Source: CAWCTD01 sp963798455
GTDB lineage: Bacteria; Acidobacteriota; Terriglobia; Bryobacterales; Bryobacteraceae
NCBI GenBank assembly: GCA_963798455.1
Contig: CAWCTD010000003.1
Span: 3,596,001-3,660,000 of the forward strand
Direction of reading: 5' to 3'
DNA length: 64,000 nucleotides
Of this stretch, positions 51,352-60,570 are shown one piece after another (the first letter of the stretch is position 1; each line of letters opens with the position of its first letter). A program made the position numbers and the translations under genes. Under the pieces are notes generated by a model. The model saw nothing but the letters and a program-made list of their open reading frames with translations. It was not told the origin of the DNA and made no database searches.

Positions 51352-51861
51352 ATGCTCTTCCAAGTCGGTGAGAAGGTGGTTTTCCCTAACCACGGCGTTG
51401 GGACCATAGAGAACGTCAGTTCCCGATCCTTCGGCAGTCAGTACGAGAACTTCTACCTCCTTCGGCTGATGTGTTCCAGCCTCACCGTGATGGTTCCCAT
51501 TTCCCACGTCGGCGATCTCGGTCTGCGCAAGGTAACGAGAAACGGGGAAGTCACTAAGGTCCTTTGTTTTCTGTCAAATGGCAAGTGTACCTGGTACGGA
51601 GACTGGAAGGACCGCTTCAAGGAGAATTCCGAGAAGATGCGGTCCGGCGGCTTGCTCGGCATGGCCGAGGTGCTCAAGAGTCTCTTGCTGCTCCAGATCT
51701 CCAAACAGCTCTCCTTCCGCGAAAAGAAGATGCTGGACCGGGCGCGCCACATGCTCATCACCGAGATTGCCGCGTCCCGTTCCATCGCCGAGACCGAAGC
51801 GGCGGAGATGCTCCAGAAGGCGTTGTTCAAAGCTTCTCTGGCGCTGCCAGCCGCTCTGTAG
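51352..51861 (+). CDS. CarD/CdnL/TRCF-type RNA polymerase-binding regulator
   Basis: 169 residues. The N-terminal domain (about 1-60) begins with LFQVGEKVVFPNHGVGTIEN, the RNA-polymerase-binding Tudor-like module of CarD; the C-terminal helical domain (DRFKENSEKMRSGGL, LSFREKKMLDRARHML) matches the DNA-contacting part that stabilises open promoters. Expected to act globally, for example on rRNA promoters. Own promoter. Identification firm; physiological targets not visible. Confidence 0.92.
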   Translation: MLFQVGEKVVFPNHGVGTIENVSSRSFGSQYENFYLLRLMCSSLTVMVPISHVGDLGLRKVTRNGEVTKVLCFLSNGKCTWYGDWKDRFKENSEKMRSGGLLGMAEVLKSLLLLQISKQLSFREKKMLDRARHMLITEIAASRSIAETEAAEMLQKALFKASLALPAAL

Positions 51862-52205
51862 GGCCGGTTTCGGCGCCTCACGCCGGCGCTACTAATTCCC
51901 TATCGCGTTCCCGCCGATACAGACCAGGGGAGGACTTGGCGGCTTTATGTGTGCGCCAAAAGGGGTCGAGCCCTGGCTGCGACCATAACCTTTGTTAACA
52001 GGAGCCTGTTACCCATTGACGATCTTGAACTTCCGTCGGGAAGACTCTACATTGTGAAACACGGATGGACGGGCGTTCTGTCGGTGAAGGCGAGGTACGC
52101 TTGCGGTCACGTGGGACTCCCTTGGCCAGGAGGCCCCAGGTGAGCCCGGCGGGATCGGGCCTGTGGGGCCGGCGTGATCCGCGGGCCGGTGAGTGAGGGA
52201 TTGCG
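51862..52205. other. Promoter region between CarD-like and zinc-finger genes
   Basis: No gene supported. Contains the palindrome TAACAGGAGCCTGTTA (51996-52011) and a promoter with a second palindrome (see next entry). A 64-codon frame at 51949 has no good ribosome site. Confidence 0.55.
52025..52053 (+). promoter_or_regulatory. Promoter with palindromic spacer for the zinc-finger gene
   Basis: TTGAAC (52025-52030), 17-bp spacer, TACATT (52048-52053). Inside the spacer CTTCCGTCGGGAAG (52030-52043) is a 5-bp-arm palindrome. The resulting leader would be about 145 nt. Confidence 0.45.
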
Positions 52206-54503
52206 ATGCAATGCCTGTATTGTGGCAAATCGTTGGGCTTGCTTAGGCAACTCACCGAAAGTGAGTTCTGCTCCCGCGATCACCAGCAACGCTACAAGCG
52301 GCTGACAAAGCGCGCATTCAACCGGCTATTCGAAACACATCCAGGACCCGTGTTCTCCCCGCCGCCTCCGGCGTCGACTCTTTCCCGGCTGCCCCCACCC
52401 CAGCCGGTCTCTCTCGCTTCCGTATGCACCGGCGCTCCCAGCCCTCGGTTTCGATTTTCCGCTGGCCTGGCGATGCCGGCTTCGCCAGTTGTGGTGGGCC
52501 GCCCCGCGCCCTGCCTTGCGGCGACTCTGGCGCTCCCCCCGCCTACCACGGCAAGCTCGTTAGCTGCGGCCTTCGTCGAGGCCCAACCCGCTGCATTCAG
52601 CCGGGGCCCCATTTTGACCATGCCCGCGGGTCTGCAGTTGCGGATCGTGGATTTGCCGGCAAAGGCTGCGCACAACGCCTTCAGCCACATGCCCTGCCGG
52701 GAGCCTTCCGCCCTTGAGCCTCGGCTCGGTGAGGCCGAGGAAACCCACGTGCCTGTCAGGGAGGTGGTTTGGAGTCCTCCGCCGGCACAAATCTCCTTTG
52801 GCGCGGCTCAGGCCTCACTCGATGATGGATCGCACCTAGGGGCCGCAGGCTATCGGATTCCAGTGGCGGCGTCATGCCTGATCACGGCGAAGGCCGCCGG
52901 CGAGCCCATTCCTCTGTTTCTATCGCCCCGCCTCGTCCTGCCGACGATGGCCGCCGCGGCGTCGGCGCTGACCGTACCTGAGGCCCTTGCCGCTGAACTA
53001 CAGGTGCAGCAAAGCAACGGGCACTTCGCGCCGATCGCGGTACCGGCCCTCGCCCAGACCAGGCTGGGGATGCCCGCGCTCGTCGTGGAACATGTTTCGA
53101 TCCCCGACCCAGCAGGCTTGATGCCTTTGCGCATGCCGGAGGCCGTGCCCCCCGGCGTGGCGCTGGCAGCCGGGGGCGAGCCGGTCTCCTTCGCGGTCCC
53201 CAGGCTCCGGATACCGGTGCTTCGCGCGGCCCCGGACAAACTCGCGCTGAAGGCCGAGGATGCGATCGGAGAAGAGATTTTCGGGGCGGACATTGCGGAC
53301 GTCCCGGTGGGCGCCCCGCTCGCTTCCCACTTGGGGGCGGCATCGATGTTGCCCGCGCTGGCATCGCTGTTCAGGTACGGACGGCCGGCGCAGGCTGCCG
53401 CGCCGCTGCCGCACATGACCGAGGGCCTCAGCCCGCGGAACAGGCTCTCGCTGCCGGCAGCCTACATGGAATTGCCCATGCCAGTGCAGCGCCCGCTGGT
53501 GCCGAGGAGCAGCAACCTGCGCATCGTGGAAACCTTCGAGTACCTGAGACCGCTGGAGGCCCCCCCTTTCGATCTGTTCCAAAGTCTCGTGCGACTCTGG
53601 AGGACGGCTCCGGTCTATTTCCGATGGGCCGCGGTTACCGCCTGTCTCATCCTGTTGTTCTGGGCTTACGTACCCGGCGGGGGGGTAGCTCGCCTGGTCG
53701 AGTCTCGCTGGAGCCAGATCCAGGAAGGCATCCAGAAGCGGGCAGCCGTGGAGTTATCGGAGGACTTTCAGGGAAGCATGCAGGAATGGCAGGGAGCAGG
53801 CGATTGGACGAGGAGCTGGCAGAAGAGCAAGGCCGGCTTCGTCCGGCCCGGCCGGCTGGCGCTGTATCAGCCCTCGATGCAAATGCAGGAGTACCAGGTG
53901 GAGTTCCTGATGCAAGTCGAGAAGAGGGCGGTGAGCTGGGCCTACCGGGCGACGGACCAAGAGAACTACTACGCCACGAAGATCAGGATCGTGAGGCCAG
54001 GCCCGCTGCCGCTGCTTTCCCTGGTGCGGTACCCCGTTATCGAAGGCAGAGCAGGCCCGAGGGTGGAGGTGCCCATCCGTGTGTTCATGCACAACGACAC
54101 GCCATACCGCGTGCAGTTGACGGTGAGCGGCGACGGTTTCTCGACGTCCATCGAGGGCCAGCTAGTGGATTTTTGGCGTGACGACAGCCTCAAAACCGGA
54201 GGCTTCGGCTTCTTCAGCGACACCGGCGAAAGCGCGAGGGTCTACTGGATGAAGCTTTCGCATCAGAATGACTTCATCGGCCGGGTGTGCGCGTATTTCC
54301 GCCCTGCCCCTGTCCAAGGGAGGAGTTCAAGAGATACCCATGAGTCAAAAGAAGGAATTAGCCACCAGACAAGCCTGGAACCAAAGCGCAGGACCGCCGC
54401 CGATTCAACCGGCTATTCGCTCCGAGCGTCGTGGAGCTTCGCACTCGCTCGCCAAGGCGGTCTCGCTGCACCTGGACGGCAAGCCGGCGGCGGCTCTGGA
54501 TGA
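52206..54503 (+). CDS. Zinc-finger / low-complexity / transmembrane protein with C-terminal DUF1080-like lectin domain
   Basis: 765 residues as read. N-terminal zinc finger CLYCGKSL...FCSRDH (about 3-27); then roughly 400 residues rich in Pro, Ala, Val and Leu with no fold; a membrane helix near 475-495 (AAVTACLILLFWAYV); and a C-terminal concanavalin-like domain (about 515-700) with SEDFQGSMQEWQG and GGFGFFSDTGESARVYW, resembling DUF1080. GAGGG precedes ATG 52206. The frame ends 164 nt inside the following TPR gene. If one base were gained or lost near 54250-54300, it would instead stop at the TGA overlapping that gene's ATG, which suggests a frameshift or sequencing error at its end. Confidence 0.65.
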   Translation: MQCLYCGKSLGLLRQLTESEFCSRDHQQRYKRLTKRAFNRLFETHPGPVFSPPPPASTLSRLPPPQPVSLASVCTGAPSPRFRFSAGLAMPASPVVVGRPAPCLAATLALPPPTTASSLAAAFVEAQPAAFSRGPILTMPAGLQLRIVDLPAKAAHNAFSHMPCREPSALEPRLGEAEETHVPVREVVWSPPPAQISFGAAQASLDDGSHLGAAGYRIPVAASCLITAKAAGEPIPLFLSPRLVLPTMAAAASALTVPEALAAELQVQQSNGHFAPIAVPALAQTRLGMPALVVEHVSIPDPAGLMPLRMPEAVPPGVALAAGGEPVSFAVPRLRIPVLRAAPDKLALKAEDAIGEEIFGADIADVPVGAPLASHLGAASMLPALASLFRYGRPAQAAAPLPHMTEGLSPRNRLSLPAAYMELPMPVQRPLVPRSSNLRIVETFEYLRPLEAPPFDLFQSLVRLWRTAPVYFRWAAVTACLILLFWAYVPGGGVARLVESRWSQIQEGIQKRAAVELSEDFQGSMQEWQGAGDWTRSWQKSKAGFVRPGRLALYQPSMQMQEYQVEFLMQVEKRAVSWAYRATDQENYYATKIRIVRPGPLPLLSLVRYPVIEGRAGPRVEVPIRVFMHNDTPYRVQLTVSGDGFSTSIEGQLVDFWRDDSLKTGGFGFFSDTGESARVYWMKLSHQNDFIGRVCAYFRPAPVQGRSSRDTHESKEGISHQTSLEPKRRTAADSTGYSLRASWSFALARQGGLAAPGRQAGGGSG

Positions 54504-55998
54504 GCTATATGCCGCCATCGACCGCGGAGAAAGGGATGCAGAGGTTTACTCCGCCCTCGGCCACATCCACTTCCAGCTTGAGCAGTTCGACGAGGCGGCC
54601 AATAGCTACTGGAAGCTGCTCCAGTTAGAGCCAGCGCACAGGACTGCTTCTTTCAACCTGGCGGTGTGCCTGGAGAAAATGGGGCGGTGGGAAGAGGCCT
54701 CCGAGAAATTCCAGAGAGCCATGGACGCTGACCCGCAGAGGAGCGATGCCTTTCTGGGCGTCGGAATCTGCCATCTTCAACTGGGCAAGCTGGAAACGGC
54801 GCTGGAGGCCTTCGACAAATGCCTTAACCGGATGCCCAGCCAGGAAGCGGCCATGTTCGGCAAGGCCGTCACGTTGCAGTTGGCCGGGCGGCTGGACGAG
54901 GCGGGAGATCTCTACAGAAGGATACTCAAGAGGAATCCCCGCTCCGAGGACTCGCTGATCAACCTCATCGCCATCGACATGGCGCGCAAGGACTCGGATC
55001 GCGTTCGAGAGACGGCCGAGCAGTTGCTGGCGGTGCGGCCCAACTCCCTCACAGCGATGGAAGGTCTTGCGGCCGCGGCCTTCTCCAGGAGCGACTATGA
55101 TGCGGCCACCAGGTTCTGCGCCAAGCTGGTGGAGGGGGCCCCGGAGCATTTCGAGGGATGGTTCAACCTAGGTGTGGCCCACCAGAAGGCGGGCAGGTTC
55201 AAAGAATCCGCCCAAGCCTACGCGGAGGCGGAGCGCCTGCGAGGGGACTCACCTCAGGTGCACATGAATCTCGGCATCGTCTATCAGGAGTTAGGCGATT
55301 TGCCCGCGGCTCGTAGTTCCTACGAGCGCGCCATCGAACTGGATTCCACCCAGACCGCGGCCGTTTGGAACCTGGCCCTTGTGCTGGAACAAACCGGCGA
55401 TACCGGCACGGCCGAGGAACTGTACACCAAGCTGCTGGACACCAACCCGGAATGGCACGAGGCCCGCTTCCGCCAGGGTTTCCTGCGCCTGCAGCGCGAG
55501 GATTTCCCGGGCAGCGTGGAGGCCTTCGAGAAGTGCCTGCGGAAGCGCGCCACATGGATGGAAGCGCGTCTGAACCTGGGCATCGCGTACTGGAAACTGG
55601 GGGAGCGCGAGCCGGCGCGCCGCGCTTTCGAGGAAGTGGTGAAGATGCAGCCCGATTCGGTCGATGCGCTGCGCGGTTTGGCTGCCTTGGCCTTGGAGGG
55701 CGACGACCAGCAGGCGGCGCTGGCCTTGCACAGCCGGCTGATCGAGCTCGGCGAGCGCAGCCCGGAGCTGTACTACAACACCGGGCTGCTGTTGCAGAAA
55801 GCCGGCGCTATGGAGGAATCCGTCCGGCTATACCGGAGCGCGGTGGCAGAGCAGCCCGGTTTCGCGGAGGCCTTCCTGAACATGGGCCACGCCTTGAAGT
55901 CGCTGGGCCAGGACGACGAAGCGAAATCCTGCTGGCGAAAGGCGCTGGAGTCCAAGCCGGAGCTGGCGCACGGCTACTTCGAACCGGCGACGGCATAG
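54340..55998 (+). CDS. TPR-repeat protein
   Basis: 552 residues, mostly 14 or so tetratricopeptide repeats of 34 residues (examples: EVYSALGHIHFQLEQFDEAA, WFNLGVAHQKAGRFKESAQA), with no catalytic or membrane part. It is a helical scaffold for protein interaction. ATG 54340 follows immediately on the zinc-finger/TM gene and is probably its functional partner. tRNA-Glu lies 42 bp downstream. Confidence 0.88.
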   Translation: MSQKKELATRQAWNQSAGPPPIQPAIRSERRGASHSLAKAVSLHLDGKPAAALDELYAAIDRGERDAEVYSALGHIHFQLEQFDEAANSYWKLLQLEPAHRTASFNLAVCLEKMGRWEEASEKFQRAMDADPQRSDAFLGVGICHLQLGKLETALEAFDKCLNRMPSQEAAMFGKAVTLQLAGRLDEAGDLYRRILKRNPRSEDSLINLIAIDMARKDSDRVRETAEQLLAVRPNSLTAMEGLAAAAFSRSDYDAATRFCAKLVEGAPEHFEGWFNLGVAHQKAGRFKESAQAYAEAERLRGDSPQVHMNLGIVYQELGDLPAARSSYERAIELDSTQTAAVWNLALVLEQTGDTGTAEELYTKLLDTNPEWHEARFRQGFLRLQREDFPGSVEAFEKCLRKRATWMEARLNLGIAYWKLGEREPARRAFEEVVKMQPDSVDALRGLAALALEGDDQQAALALHSRLIELGERSPELYYNTGLLLQKAGAMEESVRLYRSAVAEQPGFAEAFLNMGHALKSLGQDDEAKSCWRKALESKPELAHGYFEPATA

Positions 55999-56023
55999 GC
56001 GCGCCGGAAGGCCATCTGCCTGC

Positions 56024-56029
56024 TATACT
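56024..56029 (+). promoter_or_regulatory. -10 element of tRNA-Glu
   Basis: TATACT 11 bp before the mature tRNA 5' end. No good -35 is seen at 17-18 bp, so it may be helped by stable-RNA activators or by readthrough from the TPR gene. Confidence 0.35.
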
Positions 56030-56039
56030 GTCGGTGAAC

Positions 56040-56114
56040 GGCGCTATCGTCTAACGGTTAGGACGGAGCCCTCTCAAGGCTCAAATACGGGTTCGATTCC
56101 CGTTAGCGCTACCA
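56040..56114 (+). tRNA. tRNA-Glu (CTC anticodon)
   Basis: Full cloverleaf: acceptor GGCGCTA/TAGCGCT with a G-U first pair, D arm GTC...GAC, anticodon stem GAGCC/GGCTC with loop CTCTCAA (anticodon CTC), T arm ACGGG-TTCGATT-CCCGT. The 3' CCA is encoded (56112-56114). Reads GAG codons. Confidence 0.95.
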
Positions 56115-56362
56115 TGTTTTCATAGACTTACGACCCGCAAGTGACAACAAGTGACAACGCGGGCCGCGCCAGCACTAACACTTCCCTTCTACAGCGGCAA
56201 GCAACCCGGGGGCACCCTCGCAAGTCTTGCTACCGGCGTGCTTCACATGGGTGCGGTGGGAACGCCTCCGAACTACACCGAGGCACGTCGCTCGCTAGCT
56301 CAGACAATGAACTAGAATCAACTTTCATCCCAACGCCAATGGTAGTACTGCCTCAGCGGAAT
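56115..56362. other. Gap between tRNA-Glu and the hexaheme gene
   Basis: No gene seen. Shortly after the tRNA there is a tandem pair of AAGTGACAAC (about 56140-56158). No integrase and no copy of the tRNA 3' end was noticed that would indicate an integrated element. Confidence 0.4.
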
Positions 56363-57034
56363 TCAGGGTTTGCTCTGCTGTGTCGGAGAGGCTGGCTCCG
56401 AGGATTTATGGCATGTCAGGCATTTAGTAGTCGCCGCAAAGGCTGTAGGCATGCCGTCCTTGCGCTTTCGTCCGTTGTGGCATTGGGCGCATCCACCCCG
56501 TTCATGCGGAAGTTCCATGAGCGGCGGACCTTTCACACCGTGCTCGAAGGGGACCGGGTGGCAGTCGATACAGGAAAATCCTGTATTCCTTGAATATCTG
56601 CTTCCGGCCTCGACGCGCAGATGCCTGACATGCGAAAACGGCACCGCATCCATTCGATTCAGTTTGATGATCGAGTCGGTAGTCGGAATGTGACAGCTTG
56701 AGCAATCCCGGACCGGGGAGGCAGACTGGTGCCCCCGCGGTCCTCTCGTGCGGCCATCATGACAGGTGCCGCATGCTTCGCCTGTCCGGATGCGATCCAT
56801 CGTAACGGTCAACGTCTGACCCGACTCCCCCGAATGACAGCTCTTACACTGGTAGCCGGCGCCGTCCGACCCATGCGAGCGATGGCTAAAGACAACTGCT
56901 CCCATGCTCACGGACGTACCCGGATACACCACAACGCCTCCATCCTTCCTTGCCGCATGCGCAGTCACTGAGATGGACGCAATACACACCATCTGTGCGA
57001 TCAGCTTATTGTGGAGCACTCTACCAAACGCCAT
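56363..57034 (-). CDS. Exported hexaheme c-type cytochrome
   Basis: 223 residues with a signal peptide (residues 1-27). Six CxxCH sites at about 63, 88, 111, 155, 182 and 205 (CKSCH, CGTCH, CSSCH, CIDCH, CAQCH, CLTCH), with FSHRSH and FSHVRH supplying distal His ligands, as in c7/c3-type multiheme proteins. It should transfer electrons in the periplasm. Last gene of the TonB receptor - tetrapyrrole methylase - cytochrome group; 91 bp after the methylase. Confidence 0.9.
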   Translation of the reverse strand: MAFGRVLHNKLIAQMVCIASISVTAHAARKDGGVVVYPGTSVSMGAVVFSHRSHGSDGAGYQCKSCHSGESGQTLTVTMDRIRTGEACGTCHDGRTRGPRGHQSASPVRDCSSCHIPTTDSIIKLNRMDAVPFSHVRHLRVEAGSRYSRNTGFSCIDCHPVPFEHGVKGPPLMELPHERGGCAQCHNGRKRKDGMPTAFAATTKCLTCHKSSEPASPTQQSKP

Positions 57035-57125
57035 GTCGTATCACCAATGTGTTCAGCATGATCCAGTGGATACAACCTCCATTCGAGCGGCGCTGTTCTG
57101 CCGAATCCATTTTGCAGAATTGGCC

Positions 57126-58031
57126 CTATTTCGCCGTCGGAGTCGCGCCATGCACTCTTTCCATTTGTCGTCTCGCTCCCAGCAGTGCGTCCCGCCGCGC
57201 CTGACCGACTTCCAGGAACTTGCCTACAAGCACCATGTGCGCATCAGCAGGAAGGTTCCTATGATCTACCTCCGTCAGAAAGCGGCCGACAGTGCTGCTC
57301 AGCACCTTTTGCTTTTGTCGGTCTCCCGCAAAGGAGACGACAGCAACGGGCGTGGCTGCAGGATAATGTTTCTTGAGCTCAGTGAAGAGCCCTTCGTAAT
57401 CGAGATTCATGGTATAGAAGATCATGCTTGACTGTGTGGCCATGAGTTTCTTGTTCGTATCTCTACGCCCGGCCCAGTCATCCATGGTGAGGATAGCAGC
57501 ACTGGTGTCATAGCCAAAAACGGGGCTCATTTTTACGGCTGCGGCAGATGCCTGGAATGCCCCGATTCCGGGAACGATCTCCGAAGGGAAGTCCTTCGGC
57601 AGCATTTCCGCGTAGAAGGTGGTCCCGTACATCATGGGATCCCCTCCCTCCAATGCCGCCACCGTTTTCCCCGCTTCCACCGCTGTGCGAATCTTGTCCA
57701 CAGTTTCCTGACGATGCTTGGCGTTCGTCTCAACGATGGCGCGTATATCGGGATCCTTGACGTCTCTTGGGTCTAATCCAAGACCTACTCTGGCCCCATG
57801 GGGGCAGTACCATACTTCTTTGTCACCGATGAAGTCTTTCCAGTATTCCTTTTCCGAAGGCTGTTCCAGCAGTATGATGTTCGCCTCGCGTATTGCTTCC
57901 ACGCCGCGAAGAGTAATCAGATCGGGAGCGGTGCCCATGCCGACAATATAGAACTTCCCCTGAGCTGCAAGGACAAGGTTGGCCCCGATCAGAAATGCAA
58001 CCAGTGCAACATAGTTCACGAAACGTCTCAC
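57126..58031 (-). CDS. Exported tetrapyrrole (corrin/porphyrin) methylase-fold protein
   Basis: 301 residues from GTG 58031, with AGGAG eight bases upstream. The first 25 residues are a Sec signal peptide (YVALVAFLIGANLVLAAQ), directly followed by the methylase fold start GKFYIVGMGTAPDLITLRG. Further motifs: LEGGDPMMYGT and IVPGIGAFQASAAAV, the SAM/tetrapyrrole sites of CobA/CbiF-like enzymes. The N-terminal loop reads GMGTAPDL where many members have GPGDP. A methylase outside the cytoplasm would have no SAM supply, so it may bind a tetrapyrrole instead of methylating it. 121 bp after the TonB receptor gene. Confidence 0.75.
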   Translation of the reverse strand: MRRFVNYVALVAFLIGANLVLAAQGKFYIVGMGTAPDLITLRGVEAIREANIILLEQPSEKEYWKDFIGDKEVWYCPHGARVGLGLDPRDVKDPDIRAIVETNAKHRQETVDKIRTAVEAGKTVAALEGGDPMMYGTTFYAEMLPKDFPSEIVPGIGAFQASAAAVKMSPVFGYDTSAAILTMDDWAGRRDTNKKLMATQSSMIFYTMNLDYEGLFTELKKHYPAATPVAVVSFAGDRQKQKVLSSTVGRFLTEVDHRNLPADAHMVLVGKFLEVGQARRDALLGARRQMERVHGATPTAK

Positions 58032-58152
58032 GGTCTTTCTCCTTTCGATTTCGAGAAGGCGGGAAAAGCTTCCGAGGCAGCACTGCCGGCTGCGCGGATG
58101 CCCGAACGTCCCACCGAGCCTAGCCAAAACCTCCTTCACCGCCAGGGCAGCC

Positions 58153-60570
58153 TCAGAATCGATAGCGTAGGTTGAGATACCAGTTCCGGCCAGCCTCGGG
58201 GTAGCCGGCGGTGTAGAAGTAGTTCCGGTCACAGAGATTCTTGATCCCCGCTTGCGCGGTTAACTTATCGCGAATAGGAGCTGCGACTCCCAGATCCACC
58301 GAGCCGTAGGATTGCCCCCGCGGCAAATATAACGGTGAACTGCTCGCGTAGGTCGTGTCCTGGAGAGTGACGCCACCCTCGTAGCGTGCGCCCGCCATGG
58401 CCAGTACCCCGCGCGGCAACTGCGCCGTCACCGTGCCCACCAGCTTGTTCCTCGGGAGCGGAGGCAGGATGATTACGCTGGTGTTGACTCGGCTCACGTT
58501 GGCGAACCCGGCGAAATCGTATGCGATGGTGCGATTCAGGTAGCTGTAGCTCCCGTCGACGGTCAAGCGCGAAAACAGCGTGCTTCGCGCTTCCAATTCC
58601 ACACCCTCATGTACCTCGGTGCCGATGTTCGCCATCTGGCTGCAGAAGCCGGGAATCTTGCTGTTTGGGCAGAAGGTGCCCGGATCAGTGATGTACACGG
58701 ATTCAATCGCGTCGCGCAGATCGCTGCGGAAGAGCACAACTCTCACCATGGTCCGGGAGGCGAACAGGTGCGAAAACCCGGCGTTCCAGTTGCGGCTGTG
58801 CTCGGGCCTCAGGTCGGGAGTCGGCAGGCCCGCGCCCGCTCCCGAAGAGTAGGTGTCCTTCAACATCGGAAAGCGCCCGCGGTCGGCAAAAGTGAAGAAC
58901 AGACTGCCGGATTCGCCGACGCTGTACGAGGCTGCGACCTGCGGGTTGACGTTCCACACATGCGCCGTGCAGCCGATGAACGTCGTATTGTTCGGAGAAG
59001 AGAGGCAAGTGAACGGCACCAGAGCTGTCAGCGCTGCATTGTAGGATTGCGCCTGCAGTCCGCTGAGATGATCGGCGCTGAATCCTGCCGTCAGATGCAG
59101 CCGGGGCAGCAGTGTCAGGACGTCCTGCAGGCCGATAGACGTTTGCCGGGCCTTGTCCACCAATGCCGGCTGAACCAGAGGATATGGCGCCATCGCCGGA
59201 TAGATGCCGTGCTCGGAGTGCGTGTCGTTCTTCAGGAAGAACGATGCGCTGATCGCGTTCCGGGCCAGCGCGTGCGTGCCGTACTCGGTGACGAGGCCCT
59301 CTGTGTGCTCGTCGTACATGCTATGTTCGGCGTTCTTGGTGTTCATCAACGCGTAGGTGTCGTCAGAATACATATTGATGCTGTTGCGGAACTGGCTATA
59401 GAACGCGCGCAGCTTGAGCGAGCCACGCTCGCCGACGCCCGTGTTCGAGTGGAAATAGTAGCCGTCGGTGTTCCAATACGGCCACTCCCAGAAGTTGCGG
59501 AAGACCGCCTCGGTGTTTGTCCCCTGGTAGAGCGGAACGCCTTTTTTCCCCTTCTGGCTCGAGTAACTGAAAACGTATTCATCCCGCTGCCTGGGCGTCC
59601 AGCCCGCTCGCCCGCTGAATTTCTCGTCTCGCGAGGCGGAGTGGTTGAGCTCATCCGTCATCGTGATGTGCGGCAGGTTCTTGTACTGGAAGACCGGGAA
59701 GGCGCCGGACAGCGGAATGAAGTCCGTCTGCAGCCAGTCGAGCGATCCTTGAATGAAAAAGCGGCGCCGCCGCGCGCCGAGGTGAATTGATGAGAGGAAC
59801 TGGTCACCCGAACCGGTTCCGACCAGCAGGTCGCCTTCGAGAGGCTTTATTGGTTCTTTCGTGACCAGATTGATCGACCCGCCGAGCGAGTTCGGCCCCA
59901 GCAGCGGCGAAGAATAGCCTCTGGAGACTTGAATTTCGGCAATGTCGCTGGTCAGGAAACGGTTGAAGTCCACGTAACCGTCGTATGGCACGTAGATCGG
60001 GACTCCGTCCAGATATAAGGGCACCTGCCCACGGCTGCTGAAGCCGCGGACCATGATGCCGGCTTCGTTCCGGTTGCTCGCAATGTGCTGGATGGCGACT
60101 CCAGGCAGGAAGTCGAGAGCCTTGGCCACGTTCACGAAGTTGTGAGTTTCGATTTCCGGCGTGTCGAGGCTACTGGCGACGGGAGCGGGCGGCGCGGCGT
60201 CCGCCGTAGCCGTGACGTTGACTTCGATCCGCCCCAAATTGAACGCACTGCCCGGTCTCTGCCGTTCCTCTTGTTCCAGCCGCGCCCGAAACGCGCTGAC
60301 GTATTCCAGAAGGTTCTGCGAGCTTGGATGCTCCGGAGGCGCATTCATGCCTGCGTGGCGCTGCAGTGCCAGGAGCTGAACGTACACGGCGCGCACTTCG
60401 GCTGCAGCCTGCGCGGTTTCTGGCCCGGAGTCTTGCGAGCCTGCCTTGAGGCGGGACTGAACCGATTGCAGCGCCGTCAACGCTTGGATCACTGGATCAG
60501 CTTGCTGCGAGGCGGCCGGAAACCAGAGAACGCAAAGAGGGAAAAGGAGAAGCAGCCAGCGGACGGTCAT
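58153..60570 (-). CDS. TonB-dependent outer-membrane receptor
   Basis: 805 residues from ATG 60570, signal peptide ending FPAASQQA. An unusual helical N-terminal extension (about 30-130) precedes the plug domain (VAKALDFLPGVAIQH, NEAGIMVRGFSSRG, YLDGVPIY, GPNSLGGSINLVTK). The remainder is a 22-stranded barrel ending in NLRYRF with the C-terminal Phe. There is no clear TonB box distinguished from the extension. Ligand unknown; the neighbouring tetrapyrrole methylase and cytochrome suggest a porphyrin or corrinoid-like compound. Divergent from the molybdenum-linked genes by about 230 bp. Confidence 0.92.
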   Translation of the reverse strand: MTVRWLLLLFPLCVLWFPAASQQADPVIQALTALQSVQSRLKAGSQDSGPETAQAAAEVRAVYVQLLALQRHAGMNAPPEHPSSQNLLEYVSAFRARLEQEERQRPGSAFNLGRIEVNVTATADAAPPAPVASSLDTPEIETHNFVNVAKALDFLPGVAIQHIASNRNEAGIMVRGFSSRGQVPLYLDGVPIYVPYDGYVDFNRFLTSDIAEIQVSRGYSSPLLGPNSLGGSINLVTKEPIKPLEGDLLVGTGSGDQFLSSIHLGARRRRFFIQGSLDWLQTDFIPLSGAFPVFQYKNLPHITMTDELNHSASRDEKFSGRAGWTPRQRDEYVFSYSSQKGKKGVPLYQGTNTEAVFRNFWEWPYWNTDGYYFHSNTGVGERGSLKLRAFYSQFRNSINMYSDDTYALMNTKNAEHSMYDEHTEGLVTEYGTHALARNAISASFFLKNDTHSEHGIYPAMAPYPLVQPALVDKARQTSIGLQDVLTLLPRLHLTAGFSADHLSGLQAQSYNAALTALVPFTCLSSPNNTTFIGCTAHVWNVNPQVAASYSVGESGSLFFTFADRGRFPMLKDTYSSGAGAGLPTPDLRPEHSRNWNAGFSHLFASRTMVRVVLFRSDLRDAIESVYITDPGTFCPNSKIPGFCSQMANIGTEVHEGVELEARSTLFSRLTVDGSYSYLNRTIAYDFAGFANVSRVNTSVIILPPLPRNKLVGTVTAQLPRGVLAMAGARYEGGVTLQDTTYASSSPLYLPRGQSYGSVDLGVAAPIRDKLTAQAGIKNLCDRNYFYTAGYPEAGRNWYLNLRYRF

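Noticed and set aside
56040..56362. Integration site of a genomic island at tRNA-Glu
   Set aside because: No integrase and no repeat of the tRNA 3' end was found within the window; the downstream genes look native. Only a small AAGTGACAAC tandem pair is present.
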